Positions 52,065-60,254 of a stretch of DNA of 64,000 bases are shown piece by piece. Origin of the DNA: an uncultured Rubrobacteraceae bacterium. GTDB taxonomy: Bacteria; Actinomycetota; Rubrobacteria; Rubrobacterales; Rubrobacteraceae. The stretch's first letter is position 1, and each line of letters opens with the position of its first letter. The notes beneath the pieces are model-generated. The model made no database searches and had not been told where the DNA came from. It saw only the letters and a program-made list of their open reading frames with translations. A program made the position numbers and the translations under genes. The stretch lies in assembly GCA_902806095.1 (NCBI GenBank), contig CADCVF010000081.1, forward strand, positions 1 to 64,000, read 5' to 3'.

Positions 52065-53176
52065 GGCGTCAGGACAAGAGCGAGCGACGAGACCGTGAGG
52101 AGCTCGATGCCAGGCTCGACGCCCTCCAGCCATCCGGTCCCGGAAGGATCCGGCGCAAACGCCGCTCCAACGCCGGGCCGACGGTGCTCGGCCTCCTCCT
52201 CGTGCTCGCCGTTCTGGTGGCCATCTTCGTCATTTACTCTGCGGCAACCGGGGGCGAGACCGGGCCTGCGCCCGGCAAATCAGCCAGGGTGGAGGTGGTC
52301 AAAGGGGATACGCTCTCGGACGTCGCGACCAAGCTGGAAGGGGCTGGGGTCATAAAGAGCGCGTTCGTCTTCGAACTGCAGGCCAGGTATGAAGGATACG
52401 GAACGGAGATAAAGACAGGACGTTACACCTTCGAATACGGCCAGGACAGCGGAGATATCCTCCAGAGACTGACCGCCGGCCAGGCTGCCCCTACGATCAC
52501 CGTCACCATCCCAGAGGGGCTCACCATCGAGGAGACCGCTAAGACCGTCGCAGCAGACAGCAGTGTCCCCGCATCAGAGTTAGAGGAGGCTGCGCGTAGT
52601 ACCGACTACGGATACGCGTTCCTCGAAAACCCTGAGGTCAAGACCACGGAAGGGTACCTCTTTCCTGCCAGGTACGATTTCGAGAAGCGCGTTACCGCCA
52701 GGCAGATAGTCGACAGGCTCCTAGGGCAGTATCTACTCGAGACCCAGGACCTCGACATCGCTGACGCCAAAGAGCGTCTCGATCTCACAGAGTATCAGGT
52801 GGTTACCGTGGCATCCCTTATCGAGAAGGAGGCAGCCACCCCCGATGAGAAGCCGCTGATAGCATCGGTGATCTACAACCGCATGCAAAGGGAGATGCCG
52901 CTCCAGATCGACGCCACGATCCAGTACGCTCTCGAGAGCCCCAAGGTGAACCTCTCACTGGCCGACCTGAAGATAGACTCGCCGTACAACACCTACGAGA
53001 ACGACGGACTGCCCCCAGGACCCATCTGCAGCCCGGGCCGCGAGTCAATCCAGGCCGCACTGAACCCCGCTGATACCAACTACCTCTACTACGTCCTCGA
53101 GGCAAATGGCCAGAAGCACTTCTTCACTAACGACTACGAAGATTTTCTCCGGGCGAAGGCGAAGGCTGGACGCTAG
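52061..53176 (+). CDS. mltG: Endolytic murein transglycosylase MltG
   Basis: The 371-residue protein cuts nascent peptidoglycan strands. It has a basic cytosolic tail, one membrane helix (TVLGLLLVLAVLVAIFVIYS), a LysM-like part (KGDTLSDVATKLEGAGVI) and the YceG domain with catalytic glutamate in VTVASLIEKEA, then ASVIYNRMQREMPLQIDATI and SPYNTYENDGLPPGPI. The TTG start overlaps the ruvX stop. alaS-ruvX-mltG is a common order in Gram-positive genomes. Confidence 0.93.
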   Translation: MRRQDKSERRDREELDARLDALQPSGPGRIRRKRRSNAGPTVLGLLLVLAVLVAIFVIYSAATGGETGPAPGKSARVEVVKGDTLSDVATKLEGAGVIKSAFVFELQARYEGYGTEIKTGRYTFEYGQDSGDILQRLTAGQAAPTITVTIPEGLTIEETAKTVAADSSVPASELEEAARSTDYGYAFLENPEVKTTEGYLFPARYDFEKRVTARQIVDRLLGQYLLETQDLDIADAKERLDLTEYQVVTVASLIEKEAATPDEKPLIASVIYNRMQREMPLQIDATIQYALESPKVNLSLADLKIDSPYNTYENDGLPPGPICSPGRESIQAALNPADTNYLYYVLEANGQKHFFTNDYEDFLRAKAKAGR

Positions 53177-53180
53177 GGGA

Positions 53181-53209
53181 GTTGGCAAAGAGGGAACCTC
53201 TTTGCCAAC
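53181..53209 (+). terminator. 13-bp perfect hairpin after mltG
   Basis: GTTGGCAAAGAGG pairs with CCTCTTTGCCAAC around GAA, five bases after the mltG stop. There is no T run. A TAGTCAGCATGTCAGC repeat word follows it. Confidence 0.7.
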
Positions 53210-53314
53210 TCTAGTCAGCATGTCAGCTTTTCCAGCCCTGGCCTTGCCCCGGCCGCGTGCGAGGGACCACTGTCTGAGACGGTCGGGTTCGACGCTCTTG
53301 GTGACACTCTGAGT

Positions 53315-53405
53315 TGACTTGCTGAAGTGCTGAGAGCCGCCGACCGGAGGGAGGCGGCGTGCTGAGAAGCCGCCTGCAAGGCGGCGTGCTGCAGTGCTGA
53401 CAAGA
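53315..53405. repeat. TGCTGA modular repeat cluster with two hairpins
   Basis: TTGCTGAAGTGCTGA, GTGCTGA and GTGCTGCAGTGCTGAC words separate two hairpins, GCCGCC...GGCGGC and GCCGCCT-GCA-AGGCGGC. The layout matches 32206-32310 while the hairpins differ. Confidence 0.75.
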
Positions 53406-53433
53406 TCTTGCAAATCGGCGGCATTTCATGGAA

Positions 53434-53600
53434 GATTTATCGTGACAGGGCCGATCCGCAAGGGAGTGCGTGCACTCGTGAGGCGCTTCGGGCCCACCAA
53501 GACTCCTTGACGGAGCTGATGTGGCGCGGGTGTAAGTCTTAGTGGCTTCCGCTCGTGAGAGTAGGGGAGCGGGCCCGTTGCCTACTCCCTTTCAACGCTG
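53434..53600 (+). ncRNA. Candidate structured leader RNA
   Basis: In about 130 non-coding bases three separate helices can form: GAGTGC-GT-GCACTC (53464-53477), CCACCAAGACT with AGTCTTAGTGG (53494-53504 and 53535-53545, one mismatch) closing over a small CTCC/GGAG hairpin, and GAGTAGG with CCTACTC (53559-53565 and 53581-53587). It lies just before the arylsulfotransferase-like gene on the same strand. I recognise no known riboswitch class. Confidence 0.35.
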
Positions 53601-53609
53601 ACTAGAGAT

Positions 53610-55178
53610 GTGAGGACGAACTTGGGCAAACGGTCGAGAAGCGGGAGACTCGAAGCAAGGATCACACGTCGTAGGTTTCTCGGGGCCGCCACGGCCGGGA
53701 CCGCCTTGGTCGCACTCTCGGGTTCCCTTGGATGCGAGCCGACCGCACGCACTAGGGCGACCGCGGCGCCACAGGGAGACGGACAGGCGATGGTTTTCCG
53801 CTCGCGTCCGGATCTTCGCCCGCCCGCCATCGAGGTGAACACGAACCTCCCTGGCACGGCGCCTGGTTATATTTTCGTCTCTCCCAAGAAAGGTCCTGGG
53901 GAAGAAGCCCCAACCCAGGACGCACCTCTAATCGTCGACGCCAGCGGTGAGCCTGTCTGGTTCCATCCGCTGCAGGATGAGGAGGCCGACGCCTTCAACT
54001 TCGAGGTCCAGACATACAAGGGAGAGACGGTGCTCACCTGGTGGGAAGGGCAACACACAGGCTACGGCCAGGGCGAGTATGTGATCTGCGACCACTCCTA
54101 TCGAGAGATAAAGAGGGTAAAGGCCGGCAACGGCTATGAGGGGGACCACCACGAGTTCCTCATCACGCCCGAGGACACGGCGCTGATCACGATCTACAGC
54201 AAGGTGTCCAGGGACCTGTCTGGCGTCGGCGGTCCCGTGGACGGTGAAGTTCTCGACGGGATAGCCCAGGAGGTCGATATCGAGACCGGCGAGGTGCTCT
54301 TCGAGTGGCACAGCCTGGACTATGTCGAGCTCGACGAGTCTTATTACGAACCGCCGCCAGACCTCAAGGCGGCTTTCGACTACTTTCACATCAACTCCAT
54401 AGACCCGCATCCAGACGGATATCTGATCATCTCGGCCCGCAGGACTTGCGCCGTGTACAAGGTCGACCGAAAGACGGGCGAGGTCGTATGGCGTCTGGGC
54501 GGGGAAAAGAGCGACTTCGACATGGGATACGGCACCAGAACGGACTGGCAGCACGATGCCCGCCTCCACCCCGATAACCACATCACTATCTTCGACAACG
54601 GCGGGGTCCAAAAGGACGTCCAGTCTCGTGTCATAGTGGTGGAGATCGACGAAGATGGCATGAGTGCCAGCCTTGTCGGTGAGTACACGCATCCGGACAA
54701 GATACTCGCGGCCACTCAGGGCAACGCGCAGGTGTTGCCCAACGGAAACGTGTTCGTCGGGTGGGGAAGCGAGCCCTACTTCTCCGAGTTCAGCCGAGAC
54801 GGCAAGCTTCTCTTCGATGCCAGTTTCCCTTCCCAGGTCGAGTCTTACAGGGCCTTCCGCTTCCCGTGGAAGGGCCTGCCGGAGGATCGGCCCGCGATCG
54901 TAGCCGAATCGGGGTCCGAAGACGAGGTAACGATCTACGTCAGTTGGAACGGCGCGACGGAGGTAGACACCTGGCAGATGCTCGCCGGTAGTGATCCCGA
55001 CAAGCTCGAGCCCGCAGGCTCCGCACCCCGCAAGGGCTTCGAGACCGCTGTAAGCCTGTACACCAAGGAGCCTTACGTCGCCGTCACAGGCAAAGACAGC
55101 ACTGGCCGGATACTCGGAAGTTCCGAGGCGATCAAGCCGGTAGAGCCTTCCGCTTCGACGGGCCAAACGACCTCGTAA
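53610..55178 (+). CDS. Twin-arginine exported arylsulfotransferase-like lipoprotein
   Basis: The 522-residue protein has a twin-arginine signal (ARITRRRFLGAATAGTAL) ending in a lipobox-like cysteine (SGSLGC). The rest has the beta-propeller pattern of the ASST/arylsulfotransferase family: PGYIFVSPKKG, WHSLDYVELDESYY, FDYFHINSIDPHPDGYLIIS, VYKVDRKTGEVVWRLGGEKS and QHDARLHPDNHITIFDNG. Members transfer sulfate between phenols or are of unknown action. The catalytic histidine is likely in the HINS or QHDA stretch. The start is uncertain: GTG 53610 lies close to a TAGAGA box, and TTG 53622 is possible. It is followed by a large membrane protein gene. Confidence 0.82.
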   Translation: MRTNLGKRSRSGRLEARITRRRFLGAATAGTALVALSGSLGCEPTARTRATAAPQGDGQAMVFRSRPDLRPPAIEVNTNLPGTAPGYIFVSPKKGPGEEAPTQDAPLIVDASGEPVWFHPLQDEEADAFNFEVQTYKGETVLTWWEGQHTGYGQGEYVICDHSYREIKRVKAGNGYEGDHHEFLITPEDTALITIYSKVSRDLSGVGGPVDGEVLDGIAQEVDIETGEVLFEWHSLDYVELDESYYEPPPDLKAAFDYFHINSIDPHPDGYLIISARRTCAVYKVDRKTGEVVWRLGGEKSDFDMGYGTRTDWQHDARLHPDNHITIFDNGGVQKDVQSRVIVVEIDEDGMSASLVGEYTHPDKILAATQGNAQVLPNGNVFVGWGSEPYFSEFSRDGKLLFDASFPSQVESYRAFRFPWKGLPEDRPAIVAESGSEDEVTIYVSWNGATEVDTWQMLAGSDPDKLEPAGSAPRKGFETAVSLYTKEPYVAVTGKDSTGRILGSSEAIKPVEPSASTGQTTS

Positions 55179-55184
55179 GGGACC

Positions 55185-57293
55185 TTGCAGGAAGAGATAG
55201 TGAACAAGGGCCGGATCCACGTTCGATGGTTCGAGGCCGGCGCCGTGCTCGCGGTCGTGGCGGCATTCGTCGTTATCGGGCCGCTCAGGGACGCCTTCGC
55301 GACGGTGCCTGGCGTCATGATGCTGGCCACCCTGGTCCTATTTTCGACGCCGGGAGTAGTGATCGTGCGTTGGTTTTTCAGGGAGTATTTCTCAGGCGCC
55401 GCGCTCGCGCCGGCGGCTTTCGTAACGAGCGTAGGGCTATTCGCCCTGTTGGCCGTGCCGATGCTCATCTTACAGGTCACCCTTGCCGCCTACTTGTGGG
55501 CCTGTGGCATAACGGTCGCCGTCTGCTGGCTGGCCGCCGTCGTGCTGACATTCCGCCCCGAGCGGGCGGCGGGCGGGGTCGAGCTCTCTGACCATGGGGG
55601 GATGCTCTGGGTTCCTTTCGGCGCGCTCGTCGCGGCGTTGGCGTACATCGCCAGGATCACAGCGCCGAGCTACTACGGCGACGTCTGGATCTACCTCTCG
55701 TGGGTCAGGGAGTACCTGGACGGGGACAGGCTCGCCTCCGTCGAACCGTTCTTCGGCGGGGACGTCGGCCTCTCGCGCGCCAGGATCAACGGCTGGCTGC
55801 TGGAGCAGACCGCTGTAGCCAGGGTCTCGGGGGTCGACCCCGTAGACCTGGCTTTCTCGTACCTGAACCCGGCGCTCGTGGTCGTAGCGTTCCTGGGCTT
55901 CTACGCGCTGGCGCGCATCCTTTTTGCGAGCGAGGGGGCGGCGCTGTTGTCCGGTTGCCTCTACTCGCTGTTCTTCCTGGTCCACCTGAGTCAGTCGCGC
56001 ATAGCGTGGGGGGGCGAATTCGTCCAGCGCCTGCCAGAGGACAAACTGGTCGCCAAGTTCCTCTTCTTGCCCCTTGCCCTCGCGTGCGCATTCGCATTTC
56101 TGGAAGGTGGAGCAAAGCGATATTTCGTGGGCTTCACTTTCCTGTGTTGCGCCGTAATGGCCGTGCATCCAATAGGCTTGGCGATCATCGGGATCTCCAT
56201 GGCCGGGTTCGCCGTTATGCACCTCGCCGCCGGCCCGCGCACCCGCGCGGCGTGGGCCAGGATCTCGGCCATGGGCCTCGCCGGCGTCGCGATCGTCGCC
56301 GTTCCGGCGGTACTCGTCTCGGTGTTCACCGATGAGCCGCTGTCGAATGCGCTGGCCGACTCGGATATCAACTCCGGTGACCCTGACGTGTTGAGGAACA
56401 TGATCTTCGTCAGCCCGGAGAGGAATCGCATCTTCGAGTTTGCCGACGGCTCGTACATGATGCATCCTTCTTTGCTCCTCGACCCCATGATCGCCACGGC
56501 TTTCTTGATCGGACTTCCTTTCTTGCTCTGGCGCGTGCAGCGGAGCCTGGCCGCACGACTGCTCTTCGGCGTGATGTACGTGACGACTGTGGTCGTGTAC
56601 GTACCCCCGATCACCACGTTCCTCGGTGACAATGTCGTGCTCCCGGGCCAGATCTGGCGTCTGGCATGGCCCATTCAACTCGCCGCCGTGCTGACGCTTG
56701 GCTGGCTTGTTTGGACTGCGATAGGCTATGTGACATCGTGGCTACAGGGTCTCGGGCCCGCGCGTTATCTCGCAGGGGTATTACCTGCCTTGCTGGTCGT
56801 CGTCCTGACAGTTGCGGTCGTGCCTCAGGCGCGTCGGGGTATGGAGTCTATACAGGCACACAGGGAGGCGAGCCGTACGTCTGGATTCTACCCGTCGGAC
56901 CCCATCTTTCCCTGGTTCCGCGACGAGATGCGCTCGCCCGTCGTCGTGTTGGCGCCAGACATCCAGAGCGCCCGTATCCCCGCTTACTCCTCCGAGGCGA
57001 ACGTGGTAAGCCGCAGGGGCGGATTGGTCCTGAGAGTCCTCCCCGAACTGGAGAAGCGGGCGCCGGGCCGGATCGAGGTGCCCCAGGGCTCGCTCGACGT
57101 GCAGGAGTTTTTCAGTGGGACCACGCTACAAGAAAGAGTCGAGATCCTGCGCCGCAACAATGTGGACTACGTGATGGTCGCGAACGACTCGCAGCTGACC
57201 GGAGTGCTCGCCCGTCTGTCCGGCTTCACCCCTGTGGGGACACCGAGTGAGAGGTACGCCCTTTACGCTGTGGACCTCCAGAAGCTGGCCTAG
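55185..57293 (+). CDS. Multi-pass GT-C-like membrane protein
   Basis: The 702-residue protein has about 13 hydrophobic segments, then a soluble C-terminal part. The first external loop has SYYGDVWIYLSWVREYLDGD, like the aspartate loop of GT-C glycosyltransferases that use lipid-linked sugars. The end (LRRNNVDYVMVANDSQL, FTPVGTPSERYALYAVD) is typical of this kind of enzyme and of DUF6541-like proteins. Function is therefore likely sugar or polymer transfer on the outer face, but unproven. TTG 55185 is six bases after the arylsulfotransferase-like gene, so the two form one operon. Confidence 0.7.
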   Translation: MQEEIVNKGRIHVRWFEAGAVLAVVAAFVVIGPLRDAFATVPGVMMLATLVLFSTPGVVIVRWFFREYFSGAALAPAAFVTSVGLFALLAVPMLILQVTLAAYLWACGITVAVCWLAAVVLTFRPERAAGGVELSDHGGMLWVPFGALVAALAYIARITAPSYYGDVWIYLSWVREYLDGDRLASVEPFFGGDVGLSRARINGWLLEQTAVARVSGVDPVDLAFSYLNPALVVVAFLGFYALARILFASEGAALLSGCLYSLFFLVHLSQSRIAWGGEFVQRLPEDKLVAKFLFLPLALACAFAFLEGGAKRYFVGFTFLCCAVMAVHPIGLAIIGISMAGFAVMHLAAGPRTRAAWARISAMGLAGVAIVAVPAVLVSVFTDEPLSNALADSDINSGDPDVLRNMIFVSPERNRIFEFADGSYMMHPSLLLDPMIATAFLIGLPFLLWRVQRSLAARLLFGVMYVTTVVVYVPPITTFLGDNVVLPGQIWRLAWPIQLAAVLTLGWLVWTAIGYVTSWLQGLGPARYLAGVLPALLVVVLTVAVVPQARRGMESIQAHREASRTSGFYPSDPIFPWFRDEMRSPVVVLAPDIQSARIPAYSSEANVVSRRGGLVLRVLPELEKRAPGRIEVPQGSLDVQEFFSGTTLQERVEILRRNNVDYVMVANDSQLTGVLARLSGFTPVGTPSERYALYAVDLQKLA

Positions 57294-57298
57294 AGAGG

Positions 57299-57381
57299 CA
57301 TTTCAGCACGCGCCCTCTCGGGCGCTGGTCAGCACTTCAGCAGGTCAGCTTTTTGTTCTTGCTAGCTGAAATGCTGACCAG
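57299..57381. repeat. TCAGCA/TGCTGA modular repeat cluster
   Basis: CATTTCAGCACGC, a GCGCCC...GGGCGC hairpin, GTCAGCACTTCAGC and, in inverse orientation, GCTGAAATGCTGACC follow the membrane protein gene. Confidence 0.75.
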
Positions 57382-57382
57382 C

Positions 57383-57419
57383 GCGGGTTGCTGAAGGGTT
57401 GGACCCTTCAGCAACCCGC
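57383..57419 (+). terminator. 16-bp perfect hairpin
   Basis: GCGGGTTGCTGAAGGG pairs with CCCTTCAGCAACCCGC around TTGGA. The arms contain the TGCTGA and TCAGCA words of the repeat family, so terminator and repeat are merged here. Confidence 0.7.
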
Positions 57420-57464
57420 TGTCAGAAAGCAGTACGGGCGATGAGTTTGCCTGTGACCTTTCTG

Positions 57465-57470
57465 TAGAAT
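57465..57470 (+). promoter_or_regulatory. -10 box TAGAAT of rpe
   Basis: TAGAAT lies 37 bases before TTG 57508. An ATG at 57469 overlaps the box and so cannot be the start. Confidence 0.55.
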
Positions 57471-57507
57471 GGCCGTCTCTGGAACTTCGACCTGGGAGGC
57501 GGATCTC

Positions 57508-58191
57508 TTGACGTTTTTCGGAAGGCTCGGTGAAAGGGTGGTCGGCGCCCCTTCGATACTCGCGGCCGATTTTGCGGAACTGGCCGAGGAGGTGCGGCGG
57601 GCCGAGAGGGGCGGCGCCGAGCTCGTGCACTTCGACGTTATGGACAACCACTTCGTCCCTAACCTGACCGTCGGCCCCGCCGTCGCGGCCTCGCTCGCCG
57701 CCGCGGTCGATCTTCCCATAGACGCCCACCTCCAGGTGACGAACCCTGACAACCTGATCCCATCTTTCATCGAGGCCGGGGTCGTCAGCATCTCCGTCCA
57801 GCCCGAAGTCGTCACCCACCTGCACCGCACCCTGGATCTGATCCGGACCGGCGGCTGCGAGGCCGGCGTCGCACTCAACCCGACGACTCCTCCCGAGTCT
57901 ATAAGTTGGGCTCTGCCGTACGTGAGCTACGTGAACCTCATGAGCGTCAACCCTGGCTTCGGGGGCCAGGACTTCATCCCCGAGATGGTCGAGAAGGTCA
58001 GGCACCTCAAGGAGATGACCGACGTCCCCGTCGAGGTTGACGGCGGCATCACGGTCGAGACCGCGCCACTCATGGTCGAAGCCGGCGCCCAGGTGCTAGT
58101 CGCAGGTTCGGCGGTCTTCAAGGGCGACCCCGCGACCGAAATGCGCCGGATCATAGACGCCGGCCAGGGAGCCAGTCAGCATTTCAGCTAG
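57508..58191 (+). CDS. rpe: Ribulose-phosphate 3-epimerase
   Basis: The 227-residue TIM-barrel enzyme interconverts ribulose and xylulose 5-phosphate. It has GAPSILAADFAELAEEVRRA, LVHFDVMDNHFVPNLT with metal ligands, IDAHLQVTNPD, VNLMSVNPGFGGQDF and PVEVDGGITVETAP. TTG 57508 is chosen for GGGAGG at 57494-57499 and the usual family start. The last residues (SQHFS then stop) are encoded by an invading copy of the TCAGCATTTCAGC repeat. It supplies pentose phosphates that feed the riboflavin operon downstream. Confidence 0.94.
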   Translation: MTFFGRLGERVVGAPSILAADFAELAEEVRRAERGGAELVHFDVMDNHFVPNLTVGPAVAASLAAAVDLPIDAHLQVTNPDNLIPSFIEAGVVSISVQPEVVTHLHRTLDLIRTGGCEAGVALNPTTPPESISWALPYVSYVNLMSVNPGFGGQDFIPEMVEKVRHLKEMTDVPVEVDGGITVETAPLMVEAGAQVLVAGSAVFKGDPATEMRRIIDAGQGASQHFS

Positions 58192-58285
58192 TCAGCACGC
58201 CGCCAGGCTTCGCCAGACGGCTTGTCAGCATCTCAGCTTTCCGTACGCGAGACCCTGCTGACAAGCGAAGCCCGAAGGGCGCAGC
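58173..58285. repeat. Modular repeat cluster between rpe and rib operon
   Basis: GTCAGCATTTCAGCTAG overlaps the end of rpe. GTCAGCACGCC, a GGCTTCGCC hairpin, TTGTCAGCATCTCAGC and, inverted, CTGCTGACAAGCG follow. TTCCGTACGC and GCGTACGGAA form a longer dyad around the last part. Confidence 0.7.
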
Positions 58286-58289
58286 GTAC

Positions 58290-58337
58290 GGAAACGCGAA
58301 GCGTTTCCTTGCTGCCCTGGTCCTTCTGTGGTATAGC
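58290..58337 (+). promoter_or_regulatory. Promoter of the riboflavin operon
   Basis: TTGCTG (58309-58314) and TATAGC (58332-58337) are 17 bases apart, a proper sigma-70 layout. A perfect hairpin GGAAACGC-GAA-GCGTTTCC (58290-58308) lies right against the -35 box. Confidence 0.6.
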
Positions 58338-58346
58338 TTGCTGCGT

Positions 58347-58512
58347 AACTTTCGGGGGCGGGTGGAATTCCCGCACCGGCGGTGAGCCTGGCAGGGGCGT
58401 CTTGTGCTTTGCCGGGGAGCCCGCGAGCCTCCTTTGAGGTTGAGCCGGTGAAGGTTCGCCTTCGTGACGAACCGTAGTCCGGCGCCGACGGTCAGAGTCC
58501 GGATGGGAGAAA
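58347..58512 (+). ncRNA. FMN riboswitch (RFN element)
   Basis: The conserved blocks are present in order: TTCGGGGGCGGGTGGAATTC near 58351, CCGCACCGGCGGTGAGCC near 58371, GGAGCCCGCGAGCC near 58416, TTGAGCCGGTGAAGG near 58440, AGTCCGGCGCCGACGGTC near 58476 and AGAGTCCGGATGGGAGA near 58494. FMN binding lowers expression of riboflavin synthesis genes in this class. It leads directly into ribD. Confidence 0.95.
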
Positions 58513-58519
58513 GGAAGAC

Positions 58520-59638
58520 GTGCTGCAGGATTCGATGATGGATCTTGCCCGCCGCCTCGCCGAGCGCGGGCGTTACACGGTTGCGCCGAACCCTCTCGTG
58601 GGAGCCGTTGTCGGGCGCGACGGTAGTGTGGTAAGCGAGGGCTGGCATTCCAGGGCCGGTGATGACCACGCCGAGATAGTGGCCCTCGATAGGGCCGGAG
58701 GGTCGGTGCGCGGGGCTACGCTCTATGTAACGCTCGAGCCCTGCAACCATTACGGCAGGACGCCGCCATGCGTCGAGGCTATCTTGCGGGCCGGCATCTC
58801 GCAGGTGGTCATTGGCCACCTGGACCCGGATCCCAGGATGCAGGGCTCGAGCGTTGAAATACTGCGCGACGCTGGCGTCGAGGTCGATGTGATCGAGGAC
58901 CCGGCTTTCGAGCGGCAAAACGAACAGTTTCTCCACCACATGCGAACCGGAAGGCCTTTCGTACACCTCAAGCTCGCCACCACCCTCGACGGCAGGATCG
59001 CCGCTTGCGGTGGTGACAGCAGGTGGGTGACGGGCGAGGCCGCGAGGCTGCGGGCCCACGAACTGAGGGCCGAGGCAGGGGCCGTACTCGTCGGCGCGAA
59101 CACCGTGCGGACCGATGACCCAATGCTTACGCCAAGGAACCTTCCTGTGCGGCCGCCCCGTATCACCCGTGTGGTCCTAGATCCCCGCCTGACGACCAGC
59201 CCGGAGAGCAAGCTCGCGATGAGCGCCGGAGAAACGCCAGTCGTCGTCTTCGTCTCTGAGTCCGCGCTCGACGGGCGCGAGATAGAGTTGGAGAGACTTG
59301 GCGTCGAGGTCGTTGCGACGCCGGCTTCTGAGGAGGGCCTCGAACTTTTCGATGTCTTGGATCAGTTGGGCGGACGTGGGATCAAAGGCCTGCTCGTCGA
59401 GGGAGGCGGCGCGACGGCGACTCGCTTCGTCCGCAAGGGGCTAGCCGACAAGCTGACCCTGTTCTACGCGCCGAAGCTCCTCGGCTCTGAGGGCGTGCCC
59501 ATGATCGGCGATCTCCGGGCTACGAAGGTGGCCGAGTCGCTGCAATTCTCGGTCTCGGAAGTCGGGAAAGTAGGGGATGACGTAGCCCTGACGCTCTACC
59601 CCAGCGGAGAGGAGGAACGTGTTCACCGGGCTTGTTGA
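58520..59638 (+). CDS. ribD: Riboflavin deaminase/reductase RibD
   Basis: The 372-residue bifunctional enzyme has an N-terminal zinc deaminase (DDHAEIVALDRAGG with HAE, and LEPCNHYGRTPPC) and a C-terminal reductase (RPFVHLKLATTLDGRIAA, SRWVTGEAARLRAH, LLVEGGGATATRF). It carries out steps two and three of riboflavin synthesis. GTG 58520 follows GAGAAAGGAAG. It overlaps ribE by 20 bases. Confidence 0.95.
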   Translation: MLQDSMMDLARRLAERGRYTVAPNPLVGAVVGRDGSVVSEGWHSRAGDDHAEIVALDRAGGSVRGATLYVTLEPCNHYGRTPPCVEAILRAGISQVVIGHLDPDPRMQGSSVEILRDAGVEVDVIEDPAFERQNEQFLHHMRTGRPFVHLKLATTLDGRIAACGGDSRWVTGEAARLRAHELRAEAGAVLVGANTVRTDDPMLTPRNLPVRPPRITRVVLDPRLTTSPESKLAMSAGETPVVVFVSESALDGREIELERLGVEVVATPASEEGLELFDVLDQLGGRGIKGLLVEGGGATATRFVRKGLADKLTLFYAPKLLGSEGVPMIGDLRATKVAESLQFSVSEVGKVGDDVALTLYPSGEEERVHRAC

Positions 59639-60254
59639 GGAAGTAGGGCGTGTCTCGTCGCTCGAGGGAGGTGAGATGCTGCGCCTGACCATCTCCGCCG
59701 GCAGGGTGTCCGAGGGCACGCACGCCGGCGACAGCGTCTCCGTGAACGGGGCTTGCCTGACTGTCGGCGAGGTCGATGGCCTGACCCTCACCTTCTTCGC
59801 TATGCCCGAGACGCTGAGGCGGACGGCGCTCGGCGGCCTCGCTGAGGGGAGTCCCGTCAACCTGGAGCGGGCGATGTCAGCGGGGAGCAGGTTCGGAGGA
59901 CACATCGTGCAGGGGCACGTCGATGGCGTCGGCGAGGTGCTCTGGGTAAGGCCAGAAGGCGACGCGGAGATCTGGAAGTTCCGGGCGCCCGAGTCGGTGC
60001 TCCGCTACTGCGTCGAGAAGGGCAGCATCTGCGTCGATGGAATAAGCCTGACGATCGTCTCGGTCGGGGAGGGCTCCTTTACGGTCTCGATACTGCCCCA
60101 GACCCGCGCGAGCACGAACCTTGGGGAGCTTGGGGTGGGGAGCAGGGTAAACCTCGAGGCCGATGTTATAGGCAAGTACGTAGAGCGGCTGCTCGAGCCG
60201 CGCCTGGTAGAGAGAGTTTCAACCTTCGAGAGGAGTGGTGGAGATGCCTTTTAG
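59619..60254 (+). CDS. ribE: Riboflavin synthase alpha chain
   Basis: The 211-residue enzyme has two lumazine-binding repeats: MFTGLVEEVGRVSSLE with VNGACLTV, and GGHIVQGHVDGVGEVL with SICVDGISLTI. It dismutates dimethyl-ribityllumazine to riboflavin. The GTG start lies inside the end of ribD. Confidence 0.95.
   Translation: MFTGLVEEVGRVSSLEGGEMLRLTISAGRVSEGTHAGDSVSVNGACLTVGEVDGLTLTFFAMPETLRRTALGGLAEGSPVNLERAMSAGSRFGGHIVQGHVDGVGEVLWVRPEGDAEIWKFRAPESVLRYCVEKGSICVDGISLTIVSVGEGSFTVSILPQTRASTNLGELGVGSRVNLEADVIGKYVERLLEPRLVERVSTFERSGGDAF

Noticed and set aside
53928-55220. A 430-codon open frame on the minus strand
   Set aside because: Antisense to the arylsulfotransferase-like gene, with no ribosome site or domain.
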